DNA from: Desulforudis sp.
GTDB taxonomy: Bacteria; Bacillota; Desulfotomaculia; Desulfotomaculales; Desulforudaceae
NCBI GenBank assembly: GCA_014859075.1
Contig: JACUUW010000103.1
Location: 1-6,817, forward strand
Direction: 5' to 3'
DNA: 6,817 bases
Positions 1 through 6,552 of the stretch are shown piece after piece (within the stretch, counting starts at the first letter, position 1; every line of letters starts with the position of its first letter). Below the pieces are notes generated by a model that saw only the letters and a program-made list of their open reading frames with translations, did no database searches and was not told the DNA's origin. The position numbers were made by a program, and so were the translations under genes.

Positions 1-3000
1 ATGCCCATCTCCACCGCGGCCCGCCGGATGCGAAACCCGTCCCGGGTCTGCATTCTACCCTTGGTCAGGGTGTTGATCACGAGGTGGATCCGGTTCTCGC
101 GGAGCAGGTCGACAATGTTCGGGGACCCCTCATGCACTTTCCGGGCCACCTCCACGGCCAATCCCTTGGCCCGCAGGTAGGCCGCCGTGCCCTCGGTGGC
201 CACGAGGTCAAACCCCAACTCCACCAGGTTCCGCACCAGCGGGAGGGCCTCCTCCTTGTCTTTGTCGGCGATGGTCATCACCGCCGTGCCGCTTGTGGGC
301 AGGGAATAACCCGCCGCGATGCAGGCCTTGTACAGGGCCAGGGCGTAGTCCTTGGCCACCCCCATCACTTCGCCGGTCGATTTCATTTCCGGACCGAGGC
401 AGATGTCTACGTCCATCAACTTAGCGAAGGAAAACACCGGCGCCTTGACGCCGATATTCGGACTGTCCTCGTAGAGGCCCTCCCGGTAACCCAGCCCCGC
501 CAGCGTTTCGCCGAGGCAGACCCGGGTGGCCAGGTTGACCATGGGGATGCCGGTGATCTTGCTGAGGTAGGGCACCGTCCGGCTGGAACGCGGGTTGACC
601 TCCAGCACGTACAACCGCCCGTTGTGCAGGACGTACTGAATATTCACCAGGCCGCGCACCCGGAGCGCCCGGGCCACCCGGAAGGTGTAGTCCACGATCT
701 GCTTCTTGATTGCCGCGCTCAGGTTCTGCGGCGGGCAAACCGCAATGCTGTCTCCGGAATGCACCCCGGCCCGCTCGACATGCTCCATTATCCCCGGAAT
801 CAGGATGTCCGCGCCGTCGCAGATGGCGTCCACTTCCAGCTCCTTGCCCAGGAGGTATTTGTCGACCAGCACCGGGTGTTTCGGCGTAACCCGGACAGCG
901 GTGGCCATGTACTGCAGGAGTTCCTCGGCGGTGTGGACGATCTCCATGGCCCGGCCGCCCAGGACGTACGACGGCCGCACCAGTACCGGGAAGCCGACCC
1001 GCTCGGCGATTTTCTGCGCCTCGCCGACCGAGAACCCGGTGCCCCCGGGCGGGCGCGGGATCTCCAGTTCGTTCAGGAGCTGGTCGAACTTGTCCCGGTC
1101 CTCGGCCCGGTCGATGTCGGCCACCGAGGTGCCCAGGATGTTGAATCCGGCCCTTTCCACCGCGCGCGCCAGGTTGATCGCGGTCTGGCCGCCGAATTGG
1201 ACAATGACGCCCTGCGGCCGCTCCGCGTAGAGCACGTTCATCACGTCTTCCGGCACCAGCGGTTCGAAGTACAGCCGGTCCGCAGTGTCAAAATCGGTGC
1301 TCACCGTCTCCGGGTTATTGTTGATGATGATGGCGTTGATACCCTTTTCTTTCAGGGCCCACACCGAGTGGACCGAACAGTAGTCGAATTCGATCCCCTG
1401 CCCGATCCGGATCGGTCCGGAACCGAGCACCACCACTTTGTGCACATCGCGGTGCTCGGCCTCGTTCTCGTCCTCATAGGTCGAGTAGTAGTAAGGCGTC
1501 ACGGCCTCGAACTCGGCGGCGCAGGTGTCGACCATCTTGAAGGTCGGGGTCACCCCGTGCTCCTGGCGCAGCCGGTGCACCTCCCGCGGGGAAATACCGA
1601 CCAGCCCGCCGATGGTGGCGTCCGAAAGACCCAGGCGTTTGGCCCGGGTCAACAGCTCCGCCGTCAACCCGGCCGCACCGGCGGCCCGGACCAGGTCCTC
1701 GGCCTCGGTAATGTTCTTGATTTTCTCCAGGAAGAACCGGTCGATCCAGGTCAGCTCAAAAATCTCGTCTACCGGAAAGCCCCGCCGCAGTGCCTCGGCG
1801 ACCGCGAAGATACGGGTGTCGTCCGGTTTGCTGAGCTTGCGGCGCAGCCCGTCGTTGTCCAGTGCCTCAATTTCCGCGAGACTCAGCCCGGCCACCCCGA
1901 TTTCCAGCGAACGCATGGACTTCAGCAGCGCCTCCTCGAAGGTGCGGCCGATGGCCATCACCTCACCCGTCGACTTCATCTGGGTGCCCAGGTTCCGGTT
2001 GGCCAGCGAAAACTTGTCAAACGGCCACCGCGGGTGTTTCACCACCACGTAGTCGAGCGCCGGCTCAAAGCAGGCGTAAGTCTTTCCGGTGACCGCGTTC
2101 TTGATTTCGTCCAGGGTCAGCCCGATGGCCACCTTGGTGGCCACTTTGGCAATCGGATAGCCGGTCGCCTTGGACGCCAGGGCCGAAGAACGCGAAAGCC
2201 GCGGATTGACCTCGATCACGTAGTACGCAAAGCTCCCGGGATCCAATGCAAACTGGATGTTGCAGCCTCCCTCCACCCCAAGGGCCCGGATGATCTTCAA
2301 CGAAGCGCTGCGCAGCATCTGGTACTCCCGGTCGCTCAGGGTCTGGGTCGGGGCCGCCACGATGCTGTCCCCGGTGTGGATGCCCATCGGGTCAATGTTT
2401 TCCATGCTGCAGATGGTGATACAGTTGTCCGCCCCGTCGCGCATGACTTCGAACTCGATCTCCTTCCAGCCGATGACGCATTTCTCCACCAGGATCTGGT
2501 GGATCAGGCTGAACGCCAGTCCCCGCACCGCGATGTCCCTTAACTCCGCTTCGTTGAACGCGATCCCGCCCCCGGTGCCTCCCAGGGTGTAGGCCGGCCT
2601 GATCACCACCGGAAAACCAATCTCCAGGGCGAACTCGAGCGCTTCCCGGGCGCTGGACACAATGGCGCTGTCCGGGACCGGCTCGCCGATCACCTGGATC
2701 ATTTTCTTGAACAGATCCCGGTCCTCCGCGCGTCGGATCGAGTCCAGGGGGGTGCCCAGAAGCCGCACCCCGTGCTCAGCCAGAATCCCCGCCTCGGCCA
2801 CCTGTTTGGCCAGGTTCAAGCCGGTCTGCCCGCCCAGGGTGGGCAACAGCCCGTCCGGCTTTTCCTGCCTGATCACCCTGGCCACAAAGTCCGGGGTAAG
2901 CGGTTCGATGTAAATCCGGTCGGCCATGTTGGCGTCGGTCATGATGGTCGCCGGGTTGGAGTTGATGAGCACAACCTCGATCCCCTCCTCCCGGAGCGCG

Positions 3001-3104
3001 CGGCAGGCCTGGGTTCCGGCGTAGTCGAATTCGGCGGCCTGGCCGATGATGATCGGCCCCGACCCGATAACCATTACTTTGCGAAGCTCAGGGTTGTGCG
3101 GCAT
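1..3104 (-). CDS. carB: Carbamoyl-phosphate synthase large chain, 3' end cut by window edge
   Basis: Makes carbamoyl phosphate from bicarbonate, ammonia delivered by CarA, and two ATP. It is the first committed step of pyrimidine synthesis and also feeds arginine synthesis if no second enzyme exists. The start is ATG at 3104 in a TAATG overlap with the carA stop. I read 1034 codons in frame with no stop down to base 3; about 35-40 C-terminal residues should lie outside (E. coli CarB has 1073). Two homologous ATP-grasp halves are visible. The first has GSGPIIIGQ at residues 14-22 and IEVNPR, with Gln284, Glu298 and Asn300 at the metal-binding positions. The second has GSGPIRIGQG from about 561 and LEVNPRSSRT, with Gln823, Glu835 and Asn837. 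An oligomerisation segment lies between, at about 400-553. The MGS-like allosteric domain starts near 940 and keeps Thr970, Thr973, Lys989, Asn1011 and Thr1012, matching UMP-binding residues of E. coli CarB with a constant offset of 4. Identification is secure; the gene is probably also called pyrAB here. Confidence 0.98.
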   Translation of the reverse strand, partial: MPHNPELRKVMVIGSGPIIIGQAAEFDYAGTQACRALREEGIEVVLINSNPATIMTDANMADRIYIEPLTPDFVARVIRQEKPDGLLPTLGGQTGLNLAKQVAEAGILAEHGVRLLGTPLDSIRRAEDRDLFKKMIQVIGEPVPDSAIVSSAREALEFALEIGFPVVIRPAYTLGGTGGGIAFNEAELRDIAVRGLAFSLIHQILVEKCVIGWKEIEFEVMRDGADNCITICSMENIDPMGIHTGDSIVAAPTQTLSDREYQMLRSASLKIIRALGVEGGCNIQFALDPGSFAYYVIEVNPRLSRSSALASKATGYPIAKVATKVAIGLTLDEIKNAVTGKTYACFEPALDYVVVKHPRWPFDKFSLANRNLGTQMKSTGEVMAIGRTFEEALLKSMRSLEIGVAGLSLAEIEALDNDGLRRKLSKPDDTRIFAVAEALRRGFPVDEIFELTWIDRFFLEKIKNITEAEDLVRAAGAAGLTAELLTRAKRLGLSDATIGGLVGISPREVHRLRQEHGVTPTFKMVDTCAAEFEAVTPYYYSTYEDENEAEHRDVHKVVVLGSGPIRIGQGIEFDYCSVHSVWALKEKGINAIIINNNPETVSTDFDTADRLYFEPLVPEDVMNVLYAERPQGVIVQFGGQTAINLARAVERAGFNILGTSVADIDRAEDRDKFDQLLNELEIPRPPGGTGFSVGEAQKIAERVGFPVLVRPSYVLGGRAMEIVHTAEELLQYMATAVRVTPKHPVLVDKYLLGKELEVDAICDGADILIPGIMEHVERAGVHSGDSIAVCPPQNLSAAIKKQIVDYTFRVARALRVRGLVNIQYVLHNGRLYVLEVNPRSSRTVPYLSKITGIPMVNLATRVCLGETLAGLGYREGLYEDSPNIGVKAPVFSFAKLMDVDICLGPEMKSTGEVMGVAKDYALALYKACIAAGYSLPTSGTAVMTIADKDKEEALPLVRNLVELGFDLVATEGTAAYLRAKGLAVEVARKVHEGSPNIVDLLRENRIHLVINTLTKGRMQTRDGFRIRRAAVEMG

Positions 3105-4183
3105 TATTTCCCCTCCCCGCGCATTAGTGCCATGAAGTCGTCGAACAGGTACTCGGAATCCTGCGGCCCCGGTGAAGCCTCGGGGTGGTACTGGATACCG
3201 ACCACCGGAAGGTGTTGGTGCCGGATGCCTTCCACCGTATCGTCGTTCAGGTTGCGGTGGGTGACCACCAGCCCGGTCCCGGCCAGGGATCCCTCTTCGA
3301 CCGCAAACCCGTGGTTGTGCGAACTGATGTACACCTTGTTCCGAACCAGGTCCTTCACCGGGTGGTTGGCGCCCCGGTGGCCGAACTTCAGCTTGTAAGT
3401 CCGCGCCCCCAGGGACAGGGCCAGAATCTGGTGTCCGAGGCAGATGCCGAAAACCGGCCTTTCACCCGCCAGGGTGCGTACCGCGTTGATGGCGTCCACC
3501 GCCCGGACCGGGTCGCCGGGACCGTTCGAAATCATGATCCCGTCCGGGTTGACGGAAAGGACGTCGGCGGGGGTGCAATTGTGGGGAAACACCACCACCC
3601 GGCAGCCCCGCCGCAGCAGGCAGCGGACAATGTTCTGTTTCGCCCCCAGGTCGATCACCGCCACTACCGGGCCGTTCCCTTCATAGCGCAGGACCGCACC
3701 GGTCGACACCTGGGGTATGAAGTCCTGAGCGCTGAAGTCGGGGCAGGAGCGCGCCTTTTCAACCAGATATTCCGGCTCCAGGTGTTCGGTGCTGATGATA
3801 CCGCGCATGGTTCCCTTGCTCCGGAGTCGCCGCGTCAGGGCCCGGGTGTCGATTCCCGAAAGACCGATCACGCCCTCGTTCGCCAGGAACTCGGCCAGGG
3901 TGCCGGCGGCCCGCCAGTTGCTGGGGCTAGTGCAGTGCTCGCGCACGATAAAGCCGCGCAAAAAACTGCCCTTCGACTCAAAGTCTTCGGCGTTGATACC
4001 GTAATTGCCCACCAGGGGGTAGGTCATCACCACGATCTGACCACAGTAAGACGGGTCGGTCAGTACCCCCTCGTACCCCGTCATTCCCGTGTTGAACACT
4101 ACCTCTCCCCAGGTTTCGCCGCCGCCGCCGAAGGCCCGGCCGTGGTACAGGGTTCCGTCCTCCAGAGCAAGCACCGCCTGCAA
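3104..4183 (-). CDS. carA: Carbamoyl-phosphate synthase small chain (glutamine amidotransferase)
   Basis: Hydrolyses glutamine and passes ammonia to CarB. From the chosen TTG start the protein has 359 residues, a usual length for PyrAA-type CarA. The N-terminal CPSase small-chain domain covers about residues 1-135, starting QAVLALEDGTLYHGRAFG. The class I glutamine amidotransferase domain covers about 172-355. It carries SNGPGDP (219-225), the nucleophile Cys248 in GICLGHQ, and the His332/Glu334 pair in QYHPEAS. The Cys-to-His spacing of 84 equals that of E. coli CarA (269 and 353). Start choice: the frame is open to a GTG at 4192, but that codon overlaps the GGAGG ribosome binding site (4192-4196). 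The TTG at 4183 sits 8 bases behind GGAGG and gives the family-typical beginning M-x-A-x-L-x-LEDGT. It lies about 31 bases after pyrC and overlaps carB by one base. All catalytic residues are present. Confidence 0.97.
   Translation of the reverse strand: MQAVLALEDGTLYHGRAFGGGGETWGEVVFNTGMTGYEGVLTDPSYCGQIVVMTYPLVGNYGINAEDFESKGSFLRGFIVREHCTSPSNWRAAGTLAEFLANEGVIGLSGIDTRALTRRLRSKGTMRGIISTEHLEPEYLVEKARSCPDFSAQDFIPQVSTGAVLRYEGNGPVVAVIDLGAKQNIVRCLLRRGCRVVVFPHNCTPADVLSVNPDGIMISNGPGDPVRAVDAINAVRTLAGERPVFGICLGHQILALSLGARTYKLKFGHRGANHPVKDLVRNKVYISSHNHGFAVEEGSLAGTGLVVTHRNLNDDTVEGIRHQHLPVVGIQYHPEASPGPQDSEYLFDDFMALMRGEGK
3110..3118 (-). promoter_or_regulatory. Ribosome binding site of carB, inside the carA 3' end
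   Basis: The minus strand reads GGGGAGGGG, then five bases, then the ATG of carB at 3104. The site lies within the last carA codons, and stop and start share one base (TAATG). This arrangement favours translational coupling and near-equal output of the two CPSase subunits, which work as a heterodimer. Confidence 0.85.
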
Positions 4184-4191
4184 ATGCAACA

Positions 4192-4196
4192 CCTCC
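4192..4196 (-). promoter_or_regulatory. Ribosome binding site that decides the carA start
   Basis: The minus strand reads GGAGG followed by TGTTGCAT and then TTG at 4183-4181, a spacer of 8 bases. The upstream GTG (4192-4190) uses the last G of this site and the TTG at 4189 is only 2 bases away, so neither can be served by it. An ATG at 4200-4198 is in another frame. Confidence 0.8.
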
Positions 4197-4214
4197 GCAT
4201 ATGATCGCGACGTC

Positions 4215-5492
4215 TCACCGGTCGCGCAAATGGACTCGGCCGCCTACGACGGCGGCGTATACAACGCCCTTCAACCGGTACCCGCCGAAAGGCGTATTCT
4301 TGCTTTTGCCGGCCAGGAGCGCCGGGTCGACCACTTCCTCCGCTTCCGGATCAAAGACGGTGATATCGGCCGCCGCCCCGGGTTCGATAATTCCGGCCTG
4401 AAGGCCGAGAATCCGGGCCGGGTTCAGGCTCATTTTCGCCACCGCCGCCGGCACGTCCAGCACGTTATCGGCCACCAGTTCGGTAAACACCAGGCCGACC
4501 GCCGTTTCCAGCCCGACCAGTCCGAAGGCGGCCAGGTCGAATTCCACGTTCTTTTCGTGGGAGGCGTGGGGCGCGTGGTCGGTGGCGATCACGTCGATCG
4601 TGCCGTCGCCCAGCCCCTCCCGCACCGCGGCCACGTCGGCGTCGCTCCTAAGCGGCGGGTTGACCTTGGCCAGGGTGTCGTAGTCCGCCACGGCCCGGTC
4701 GGTCAGGGTGAAATGATGGGGGGTGGCCTCGGCCGTAACCCGGACACCCCGGGCCTTCGCTTCCCGGATCAGCCGCACCGCGCCCGCGGTGCTCACGTGG
4801 GCGACGTGCAGGTGACAGCCGGTCATCTCCGCCAGAATCAGATCGCGCGCCACCATCACCTCCTCCGCCGCCGCCGGAATGCCCCGCAGGCCCAGCGTGG
4901 TCGCCACCAGCCCCTCGTGCATCACGCCGCCGGCGGCCAGGGACGGCTCCTCGCAGTGGGAAATCACCGGCACCCCGAGCATGCGCGCGTACTCCATAGC
5001 CCGGCGCATCATCCCGGCACCAGCCACCGGCCGGCCGTCATCCGAGAAGGCCACCGCGCCGGCCGCCTTGAGCTCGCCTATTTCGGACAGTTCCTCGCCC
5101 CGGCTGCCCCTGGTCAGCGCGCCCACCGGGTACACCCGCGCCAGTCCCGCCTCCCGGGCCTTTTCCAGCACGTACCGGATCACGGCGGGCGTGTCGGCCA
5201 CCGGTTTTGTGTTCGGCATGGCCGCCACCGCGGTAAAACCGCCGCGCACGGCCGCCCGCGTGCCGGTGGCGATCGTCTCCTTGTATTCCTGACCCGGCTC
5301 CCGTAGATGTACGTGCATATCGATCAGTCCGGGGAAGACCAGTTTCCCGCCGGCGTCAAAGACCCGGGCGTCACCGCCGGCCAGGCGCTTGTCCACGGCG
5401 GTCACCCGGTCCCCTTCAACCAGTACGTCCGCCCTGTACATCCGGCGCGCGGCCGGATCGACCACGGTGCCGCCCTTGATCAGCAGCTTCAT
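4215..5492 (-). CDS. pyrC: Dihydroorotase, class I
   Basis: Zinc amidohydrolase that cyclises N-carbamoyl-aspartate to dihydroorotate, the third step of UMP synthesis, in the cytoplasm. The 425-residue length fits class I bacterial dihydroorotases (about 425-430) and is well above the shorter E. coli class II type. The amidohydrolase signature HVHLREPGQEYKE places metal ligands His60 and His62. FSDDGRPV gives Asp151/Asp152, ISHCEE His179, VAHVST His232 and ATDHAPH the catalytic Asp305. These positions are each one higher than those known for the Bacillus anthracis enzyme. MPNTKP (92-97) and KVNPPLR (276-282) are the usual substrate-binding segments. The start is ATG at 5492, 8 bases behind GGGGAGG and sharing one base with the pyrB stop. 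All expected ligands are present, so the enzyme should be active, unlike the pseudo-dihydroorotases (PyrX) found next to pyrB in some bacteria. Confidence 0.98.
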   Translation of the reverse strand: MKLLIKGGTVVDPAARRMYRADVLVEGDRVTAVDKRLAGGDARVFDAGGKLVFPGLIDMHVHLREPGQEYKETIATGTRAAVRGGFTAVAAMPNTKPVADTPAVIRYVLEKAREAGLARVYPVGALTRGSRGEELSEIGELKAAGAVAFSDDGRPVAGAGMMRRAMEYARMLGVPVISHCEEPSLAAGGVMHEGLVATTLGLRGIPAAAEEVMVARDLILAEMTGCHLHVAHVSTAGAVRLIREAKARGVRVTAEATPHHFTLTDRAVADYDTLAKVNPPLRSDADVAAVREGLGDGTIDVIATDHAPHASHEKNVEFDLAAFGLVGLETAVGLVFTELVADNVLDVPAAVAKMSLNPARILGLQAGIIEPGAAADITVFDPEAEEVVDPALLAGKSKNTPFGGYRLKGVVYAAVVGGRVHLRDR

Positions 5493-6412
5493 CAGTTCAT
5501 CCTCCCCAACGCCAAAAGGTACAGAACGGCCATCCGGACCGCCACACCGTTGGTGACCTGATCGGTGATGACCGCGCGCGTCCCGTCGGCGACCTCATCG
5601 GCGATCTCCACGCCCCGGTTGATCGGTCCGGGATGCATGACGACGGCGTCCGGCCGGGCCAGGTTCAGCCGCTCGGCGTTAAGGCCGTACAGTTTGGCAT
5701 ATTCCTCCACGCCGGGAATCAGGCCCTGCCGCTGACGCTCACGCTGCAGCCGCAACACCATCACCACGTCACTGTCCACCAGCGCCTCTTCCGGACGGTG
5801 GTGCACCGTGACCCCGGTTTGTTCAATCCCGGCGGGGAGCAGGGTGGGGGGCGCCACCAGGTGCAGATCCGCCCCGAACCTGGTCAGTGCCCAGATGTTG
5901 GAACGGGCCACTCGGCTGTGCAGGACGTCCCCGATAATCACCACCTTACCGCCCTTGATGCTTCCCTTCCGCTCCCGGATGGTGAACAGGTCCAGCAGCG
6001 CCTGCGTCGGGTGTTCGTGCATGCCGTCGCCGGCGTTGACCACGGGCACGTCAATCAGGCGCGCCAAAAGGTGGGACGCCCCGGCCGACGGGTGGCGCAG
6101 CACCACCAGGTCGGCACCCAACGCCTGGACGGTTTTGGCGGTGTCGAAAAGGCTTTCGCCCTTGGAGACGCTGGACAAGCCGGTCGTGACGTTGACGGTG
6201 TCGGCGCTGAGATACTTGCCCGCCAGCTCGAAGGATACCCGCGTCCTGGTGCTCGGCTCGTAGAACAGCATCACCACCGACTTCCCCCGCAGGGTCGGCA
6301 CCTTTTTGATGTCCCGGCTGATCACCTGTTTCATCGGCACCGCGTTGTTCAAGATCTCCTCGATGTCCGCGGCGGACAGTTCGGCGAGTCCGAGCAAATG
6401 TTTAGCCTGCAA
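5492..6412 (-). CDS. pyrB: Aspartate carbamoyltransferase, catalytic chain
   Basis: Joins carbamoyl phosphate and aspartate to N-carbamoyl-aspartate. From the TTG at 6412 the protein has 306 residues, within the family range of 304-311. The carbamoyl-phosphate site is EPSTRTRVSFE, with Ser54, Thr55, Arg56 and Thr57. Ser81 and Lys84 sit in the mobile 80s loop (SSVSKGES). HEHPTQALLD holds His134 and Gln137. HSRVARSN holds Arg167, RLQRERQ (221-227) forms the aspartate-binding segment, and HPGPINRG (260-267) is the C-terminal signature. Start choice: the frame is open to a GTG at 6544, but those 44 extra codons would translate the attenuator and show no family similarity. The TTG follows GGGGGGAGA and begins at the usual N-terminus (MQAKHLLGLAELS). 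No regulatory-chain gene pyrI is nearby, so feedback through a PyrI subunit is not expected from this locus. Confidence 0.97.
   Translation of the reverse strand: MQAKHLLGLAELSAADIEEILNNAVPMKQVISRDIKKVPTLRGKSVVMLFYEPSTRTRVSFELAGKYLSADTVNVTTGLSSVSKGESLFDTAKTVQALGADLVVLRHPSAGASHLLARLIDVPVVNAGDGMHEHPTQALLDLFTIRERKGSIKGGKVVIIGDVLHSRVARSNIWALTRFGADLHLVAPPTLLPAGIEQTGVTVHHRPEEALVDSDVVMVLRLQRERQRQGLIPGVEEYAKLYGLNAERLNLARPDAVVMHPGPINRGVEIADEVADGTRAVITDQVTNGVAVRMAVLYLLALGRMN
5501..5507 (-). promoter_or_regulatory. Ribosome binding site of pyrC, inside the pyrB 3' end
   Basis: GGGGAGG on the minus strand is followed by eight bases and the pyrC ATG at 5492. The junction TGATG shares one base between the pyrB stop and the pyrC start. 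An ATG directly after the site (5500) is the penultimate pyrB codon and is followed at once by Asn and stop, so it is not a start. Confidence 0.85.
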
Positions 6413-6415
6413 GCT

Positions 6416-6424
6416 TCTCCCCCC
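6416..6424 (-). promoter_or_regulatory. Ribosome binding site of pyrB, directly after the attenuator
   Basis: The minus strand reads GGGGGGAGA, then AGC, then the TTG start at 6412. The site begins on the base after the terminator's U-tract, so transcripts that stop at the terminator carry no pyrB ribosome binding site. The spacing is short (about 3-4 bases), which together with TTG makes the exact start a little less certain than the gene call. Confidence 0.7.
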
Positions 6425-6463
6425 AAATAATAAGACCTCTCCCGCTGTTTCCAGGGAGAGGCC
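6425..6463 (-). terminator. Intrinsic terminator of the pyr attenuator
   Basis: On the minus strand the arm GGCCTCTCCC (6454-6463) pairs with GGGAGAGGTC (6434-6443) to give 8 Watson-Crick pairs plus one G-U and one G-C. The loop is TGGAAACAGC. An alternative fold pairs CTG with CAG around a GAAA tetraloop at the cost of a two-base bulge. The T-rich run TCTTATTATTT (6425-6435) follows the stem. It ends one base before the pyrB ribosome binding site. The hairpin lies inside the operon, so it is an attenuator rather than an end-of-operon signal. Confidence 0.88.
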
Positions 6464-6502
6464 GGCACACGCCACCCTTGCGCTTCCCTTGCCGGCCTCT
6501 CC
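6455..6502 (-). promoter_or_regulatory. Antiterminator hairpin of the pyr attenuator
   Basis: On the minus strand GGAGAGGCCGGCA (6490-6502) and TGCCGGCCTCTCC (6455-6467) are exact reverse complements, giving a 13-bp uninterrupted stem with a loop of 22 bases. Its 5' arm uses most of the PyrR-binding loop and upper stem. Its 3' arm uses the left arm of the terminator. It therefore cannot coexist with either structure, as required for an antiterminator that allows read-through into pyrB when PyrR is not bound. Confidence 0.88.
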
Positions 6503-6523
6503 GGACCGATGCTTAAAAGGAAG
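6483..6523 (-). promoter_or_regulatory. PyrR-binding loop (anti-antiterminator)
   Basis: RNA hairpin expected to bind PyrR with UMP. On the minus strand the lower stem pairs CTTCCTTT (6516-6523) with AAGGGAAG (6483-6490), 8 pairs with one G-U. A six-base bulge TAAGCA (6510-6515) lies on the 5' side against a single C opposite. The upper stem pairs TCGGTC (6504-6509) with GGCCGG (6492-6497). The hexaloop is CGGAGA (6498-6503). The segment TCCGGAGAGGCC agrees with the known Bacillus PyrR site consensus (UCCNGNGAGGYU) at all but the last position, and the bulge-plus-hexaloop shape is the known one. Binding would hold the 5' arm of the antiterminator and so let the terminator form. Confidence 0.9.
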
Positions 6524-6539
6524 ACTGAACCGCTGACAT
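6513..6539 (-). other. Possible 8-codon leader open frame running into the PyrR-binding loop
   Basis: An ATG at 6539 opens an 8-codon frame (MSAVQSSF) that stops with TAA at 6515-6513. GAGGG (6546-6550) stands 6 bases upstream, an acceptable ribosome binding site just after the pyrR stop. The frame spans the left lower stem of the PyrR-binding hairpin and its stop falls in the bulge. A ribosome terminating there would cover the hairpin's 5' side. Such a short frame can easily arise by chance, and I know of no described leader peptide of this kind in PyrR attenuators. Confidence 0.2.
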
Positions 6540-6552
6540 TTCACGCCCTCAT

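Noticed and set aside
421..738. Minus-strand 105-codon frame inside carB
   Set aside because: It is on the coding strand but out of frame with carB, which reads through here without a break (conserved LEVNPRSSRT near residue 834). It is an alternate-frame shadow.
84..2543. Plus-strand open frame of 819 codons opposite carB
   Set aside because: It is antisense to a continuous, motif-complete carB frame. Its translation is low-complexity, rich in His, Arg, Gly, Asp and Gln, with no recognisable domain, as expected from the complement of GC-rich codons. The length is striking but arises because stop codons are rare in that phase.
3185..4204. Plus-strand open frame of 339 codons opposite carA
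   Set aside because: Antisense to carA, whose catalytic residues are all in place. The translation has the same shadow composition and no credible ribosome binding site or partner gene.
4089..5306. Plus-strand open frame of 405 codons opposite pyrC
   Set aside because: It crosses the carA-pyrC junction on the wrong strand and shows no family motif, while pyrC on the minus strand is complete.
5633..6430. Plus-strand open frame of 265 codons opposite pyrB
   Set aside because: Antisense shadow of pyrB; it even begins within conserved pyrB codons and ends in the attenuator.
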